From positions 64,259,665 to 64,323,664 of the forward strand of contig NC_065570.1 in assembly GCF_937616625.2 (NCBI RefSeq): DNA of 64,000 nt, given 5' to 3'. Origin of the DNA: Mercurialis annua. Taxonomy: Eukaryota > Streptophyta > Magnoliopsida > Malpighiales > Euphorbiaceae. This document shows positions 60,835-64,000 of the stretch, piece after piece (the stretch's first letter is position 1; every line of letters starts with the position of its first letter). A model generated the notes under the pieces. That model worked only from the letters and a program-made list of their open reading frames with translations. It ran no database searches and was not told where the DNA came from. Both the position numbers and the translations under genes were made by a program.

Positions 60835-61185
60835 TTTACCGACGGATTGTGTCCGTCGGTAATCCGTCGGTAAATCTTAAATGAAACGGTGCGTACCGTT
60901 TCCAAATGATTTACCGACGGATTGTGTAATCCGTCGGTAATATTACCGACGGATTAATAAGTCCGGTCGCTAACCCCAAAATAAAAAGGCGCCATTTCTT
61001 CCCGCCATCAGCCCGCCAAATCCCCGACGGATTACCGACGGAAATACCGTCGGTAATCGTTTTCCCTCCAAATTGGCGACAGGTTGCCATTCCTGTCGCC
61101 AAGTCGGTCGTTAAATGTGGAAATTAGCGACGGAAAGGCATTCCGTCGCTAATTTCCGTCGCAAATGGAAGGATTTCTAGTAGTG
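60835..61185. promoter_or_regulatory. CACTA subterminal repeat array (right) and terminus
   Basis: Repeated TTACCGACGGATT, CCGTCGGTAA and TTAGCGACGG, ending with TTTCTAGTAGTG at 61174-61185. Confidence 0.85.
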
Positions 61186-62543
61186 TGTTACCCCAAATCA
61201 TTCTTGCTGTCACAGCTTATAGAACGATAGAAGATAAACGACAATATATAAATAAAGCACTAAGAACAAGTTATCTACATAGACAACATAATGTAAACAT
61301 GGTGGTCGGACCATGCTTTGTAATTATGTCTTGGTTATCTCTTCCGATCGAATTGCTTAAGTCCCCTCCTCACAATTCAATCTTAAATCATGCAATTATT
61401 GGCCAATTAATCACAAGCATTAATCTCAATAACAAAGGGTTGCATTAACAAAGAAAGATAAAAGATTAGTTTTCAGATTTTAAACATAGCATCCATACTA
61501 CTCACAATATTCCAAGTCAACTAATTTAGCTAGACATACTTGAATTAACTAAACAATTGATAATAATAATCATAATTACAACAAGAGATTGAAATAAAGA
61601 TACTTGAATAAAAATCTGGAATTATTTGGAACACAAGCCTTCGACTCAAAGCTTTGAAGGTTTATGTCTTCAAATAAATCTAAGGACTAAAAGAGATTAA
61701 CTAAAACTTAAAGTGTTTGTAAACTAGAAAACAATGAAAAACTCGATATATTACATACCCTTGAAGTAGTCTTTTGTATAGGGGAAGATATTGGAGTCTT
61801 TATGAAAGTCGGAAAGTCGTTTTAAAGTCAAATCCTCGAGAAATTAGGAAATTCGAATTATGTCTCGTTGCACATTCCTACAACCCAAGGCATTCCTGCC
61901 GACCGACATGAATCTTTCATGCCCGGCAGGAGGTTGTCTCTGAAGTATTTCCAGCCGGCCTCCACATCCAGCCGGCCGGCAGGATCCTTCATGCCCGGCC
62001 GGGCTGATTTCAGCATATCCACCAACTTTAGACAGCCATAACTATTTGTACACAACTCCAAATGACTTGGTTTTTGAACCATTGGAAAGCTTGAGATGTC
62101 TACTTTATTTCAATGAAGAACAATGATTCATTAGAGATCTCTAAGTATTTCGAAATATCCAATTAATGGAAAAGGGTCAAATCTGCAAACCATCTAATGC
62201 AACATGCAATTTGTCAATCTTCAAAACTTCATAGGCTGCACTATAACTCTGAATGTTGTAATTCTTGATGTTTTAGAAATGTTATGATGTATACAATAAT
62301 TCATATGAAGAACACTTTCTCATTTGAGGTCTGAAAAAAAAAAAAACAAAACTATCCGTTCATAAATAAGAATCAATTTGGCATATTTTCTTCGTTCTTT
62401 TGTAAATTCCTTTGATTCTCGGTTCATAAATTTCTTGCATAAATAACCAACAAAATAACACCTATCCAAGCATAATATCCTCAAAATAATAAATAATGCA
62501 AACATTATACTTAGAATAGGTACTATACAAATTAAGCATATCA

Positions 62544-62730
62544 AGGCATTATCACAGTACACTTGCACAAGAGTGAGTAAAGGGTGTTTCAAGTCACCAA
62601 GCAAGAAAGACAATCATTGAATCTCTCAAGGGAAGCCAAGGCTCTATACTCAGCCTAAGAGCTAGAACAAGAGATTGTTGTTTGCTTTTTGGATCTCTAA
62701 GAAACCAAAGATCGACCAAGGAAATACCAT
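62544..62730 (-). pseudogene. Copia RNase H relic, proximal part
   Basis: The minus strand reads SLVS, stop, RSKKQTTISCSSS, stop, AEYRALA, then SFLLGDLKHPLLTLVQVYCDN up to the solo LTR. With 52142-52446 it makes one decayed RNase H domain. Confidence 0.85.
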
Positions 62731-63449
62731 AACAAAAAATCTAATTACGTAAGAGCGATTTAGATTTTGACTTATTAATTAAAGTGTGATTTTCTTAACT
62801 CTAGACTCAAGAGAGGGAACGTTGAGGCCTTAGGATAGCTTGACCCGAACCTACTTCAATACAAAATCCCGATTACCTAGGATACTTGCGGTATTTGTTA
62901 GCGACCTCTAAATGCTTTTTACCTATTGTTTAAAGGGTTAATTGCAAATTTATACACGAACTTTACCCTAATTTGCAATTACAACATAAACTTTGAAACT
63001 TGGCAATGTTAGTGAACAACTTTACACTTTTGGCAAATCGATACACCAAACACGAAAAACACTAACGTGGACATTGTAATATACCGCCATGTGTTGTTGC
63101 ATGATTGGTCGGTGTACCAATTTGCCAAAAAATGAAAGTTGGTTACTGACATTGCCAACTTTCGAAGTTTATATTGTAATTGCAAATTAGGGTAAAATTC
63201 GTGTATGTATTTGCAATTAACCCTTGTTTAAATCCATGTTTGATTAATTGTTGAGTAATTTAGTTTATATTTTTGTTTGCAAAGTAATTAACTCTATTTC
63301 TTTTTACTTATTAAACCTCAAACAAATGCTTTTCTATTGCTAGACGAATTAAGATTTAAACGAAAATCATTCTCGCTTAACCTCTATCCTTGTGGGTTCG
63401 ACCTCGACTTATCGAGTATTACGAGTTGGTAATTTTATCAGTAGCACCA
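62731..63449 (+). mobile_element. LTR 3'-end remnant, carrying a MITE
   Basis: GATACTTGCGGTATTTGTTA, then GTGGGTTCGACCTCGACTTA and GTAATTTTATCAGTAGCACC(A) resemble the end of the LTR at 52447. It stops at CA (63449), where an in-frame Copia RNase H sequence begins. Which element it came from is not known. Confidence 0.55.
62935..63223. mobile_element. Mutator-like MITE, 289 bp
   Basis: Ends GGGTTAATTGCAAAT and ATTTGCAATTAACCC are inverted repeats, flanked by the perfect 9-bp duplication TTGTTTAAA at 62926-62934 and 63224-63232. Confidence 0.92.
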
Positions 63450-63773
63450 TGCTATGGCAGCAGCATCATATGAGTTTACATGGTTAAAAAGTCTGTTGGA
63501 TGATCTTCATTGTTCTTATGTTTCTCCTATGACTCTTTGACAATCAAGCCGCTATGCATATTGCGGCAAACCCGATATTTCATGAAAGGACTAGACATAT
63601 AGAAGTTGATTGTCACTATATTTGTCAATAGATTCAATCGAAGCTTATTTATCTCTCTTTTGTTAACTCGAACAATCAACTTGCAGACGTGTTCACTAAA
63701 GTTACATCTTCTACTCACTTTCATCGTCTCATGGGCAAGTTTGGATCCATCAATCCTTTGGATCCCGCTTGAT
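63450..63773 (+). pseudogene. Copia RNase H C-terminal relic
   Basis: Frames give AMAAASYEFTWLKSLLDDLH, then [27 protein letters not shown], stop, and LADVFTK, ending before a purine-poor GGCGAGT. A frameshift near 63535 and an internal stop make it a relic. Upstream is an LTR terminus; downstream a putative LTR begins at 63783. Confidence 0.85.
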
Positions 63774-63782
63774 GGCGAGTAT

Positions 63783-64000
63783 TGAAAGATATTCTCTATA
63801 TCTTTTTGATTCTCATGTTTCCTATATTAGCTATATTAGACCGTTGTACATGCTTAATTATAGGCTTAGTTTTTTCTATACATGTCTTAGTCTCCAAGGC
63901 TAAACCTTCCTATATATGTTGTTGTATTCCGTACACAATTGATATAAATATTTTAAAAATTAAATTTTAATACAAAAATTTAAATTTAAATATTATAAAA
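63783..64000 (+). repeat. Putative Copia 3' LTR, start only
   Basis: TGAAAGATATTCTCTATATC follows the Copia C-terminus at the expected place. No second copy in the window to confirm it. Confidence 0.45.

Larger units (their letters stand above)
52792..61187 (-). mobile_element. CACTA (En/Spm) transposon with two intact-looking genes
   Basis: The right end is CACTACTAGAAATCC read inward; the left end is TACTACTAGAAAACAGG, with the first C changed. TTA on both sides (52789-52791 and 61188-61190) is a plausible 3-bp target duplication if the right end is extended by two bases. Both ends have dense TTAGCGACGG/TTACCGACGG subterminal repeats. Two minus-strand genes, TNPD-like and TNPA-like, fill the interior. 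Element length about 8.4 kb is normal for autonomous CACTA elements. Confidence 0.93.
52447..62543 (-). mobile_element. Solo LTR (about 1.7 kb of its own) inside a Copia relic, carrying a CACTA element
   Basis: Minus-strand termini are TGATATGCTTAATTTG... and ...TTTTTTGCATCA. Flanks AAGCA (52442-52446) and AGGCA (62544-62548) are a 5-bp target duplication with one change. The Copia relic reads through once it is removed (YCDN, then ASTIQLTHNPVF). Its own sequence is 52447-52791 plus about 61188-62543; the rest is the CACTA insertion. Near 61900-62010 it contains GCCGGCCGG-rich motifs; the reverse ORF 61858-62082 lies there and is not a gene. Confidence 0.85.

Noticed and set aside
61858..62082. 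74-codon reverse ORF with GC-rich GCCGGCCGG motifs
   Set aside because: Lies inside the 1.7-kb solo LTR; no homology or start context.

Overview
This is a nuclear segment from a flowering plant, most likely a eudicot. It is AT-rich, its genes have GT/AG introns, and retrotransposons and DNA transposons are nested in one another over most of its length. The only conventional host genes I can support are two copies of one high-affinity nitrate transporter gene (NRT2 family), three exons and 529 aa each. They face each other tail to tail at 19.0-21.1 kb (+) and 32.6-34.7 kb (-).

Layout. 0-7.7 kb: an LTR retrotransposon on the minus strand with very long LTRs (about 3 kb), an initiator-Met primer site and a 4.6-kb internal region without coding capacity, inserted in a decayed Copia polyprotein (7.7-8.9 kb). 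8.9-14.3 kb: unassigned AT-rich DNA with small fold-back elements, a 48-bp minisatellite and a LINE relic. 14.3-22.4 kb and 31.9-39.4 kb: the two arms of a large inverted duplication. Each arm carries an unknown short ORF, LINE RNase H debris, the NRT2 gene, and a relic of a further NRT2 3' end. The 9.5-kb spacer holds a Mutator-like fold-back element, a small non-autonomous LTR element, MITEs and a cluster of palindromes. 39.8-47.7 kb: a young Copia element split by a 2.86-kb solo LTR related to the element at the window start. 47.7-52.4 kb: a CACTA end fragment, MITEs (one clear Stowaway) and low-complexity DNA. 52.4-62.5 kb: a 1.7-kb solo LTR inside a Copia relic, itself carrying an 8.4-kb two-gene CACTA (En/Spm) transposon whose reading frames look intact. 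62.5-64 kb: more LTR and Copia debris.

How the parts relate. The two NRT2 copies encode the same protein and share near-identical promoters over about 1 kb, so they should respond to the same nitrogen signals. Arm identity is highest around NRT2 and falls outward, as expected if gene conversion maintains the core. A pogo-like MITE in one arm, and a SINE and a solo LTR in the other, each missing from the partner arm, show that the arms are separate loci that have diverged by insertion. CACTA-derived sequence lies just downstream of NRT2 in both arms, and the inner breakpoint of the duplication falls in a palindrome within it. I found no rRNA, tRNA or CRISPR array. Nothing here is clearly a new system; the strongest leads are the NRT2 palindrome and the repeated interruption of Copia RNase H regions by LTR elements.
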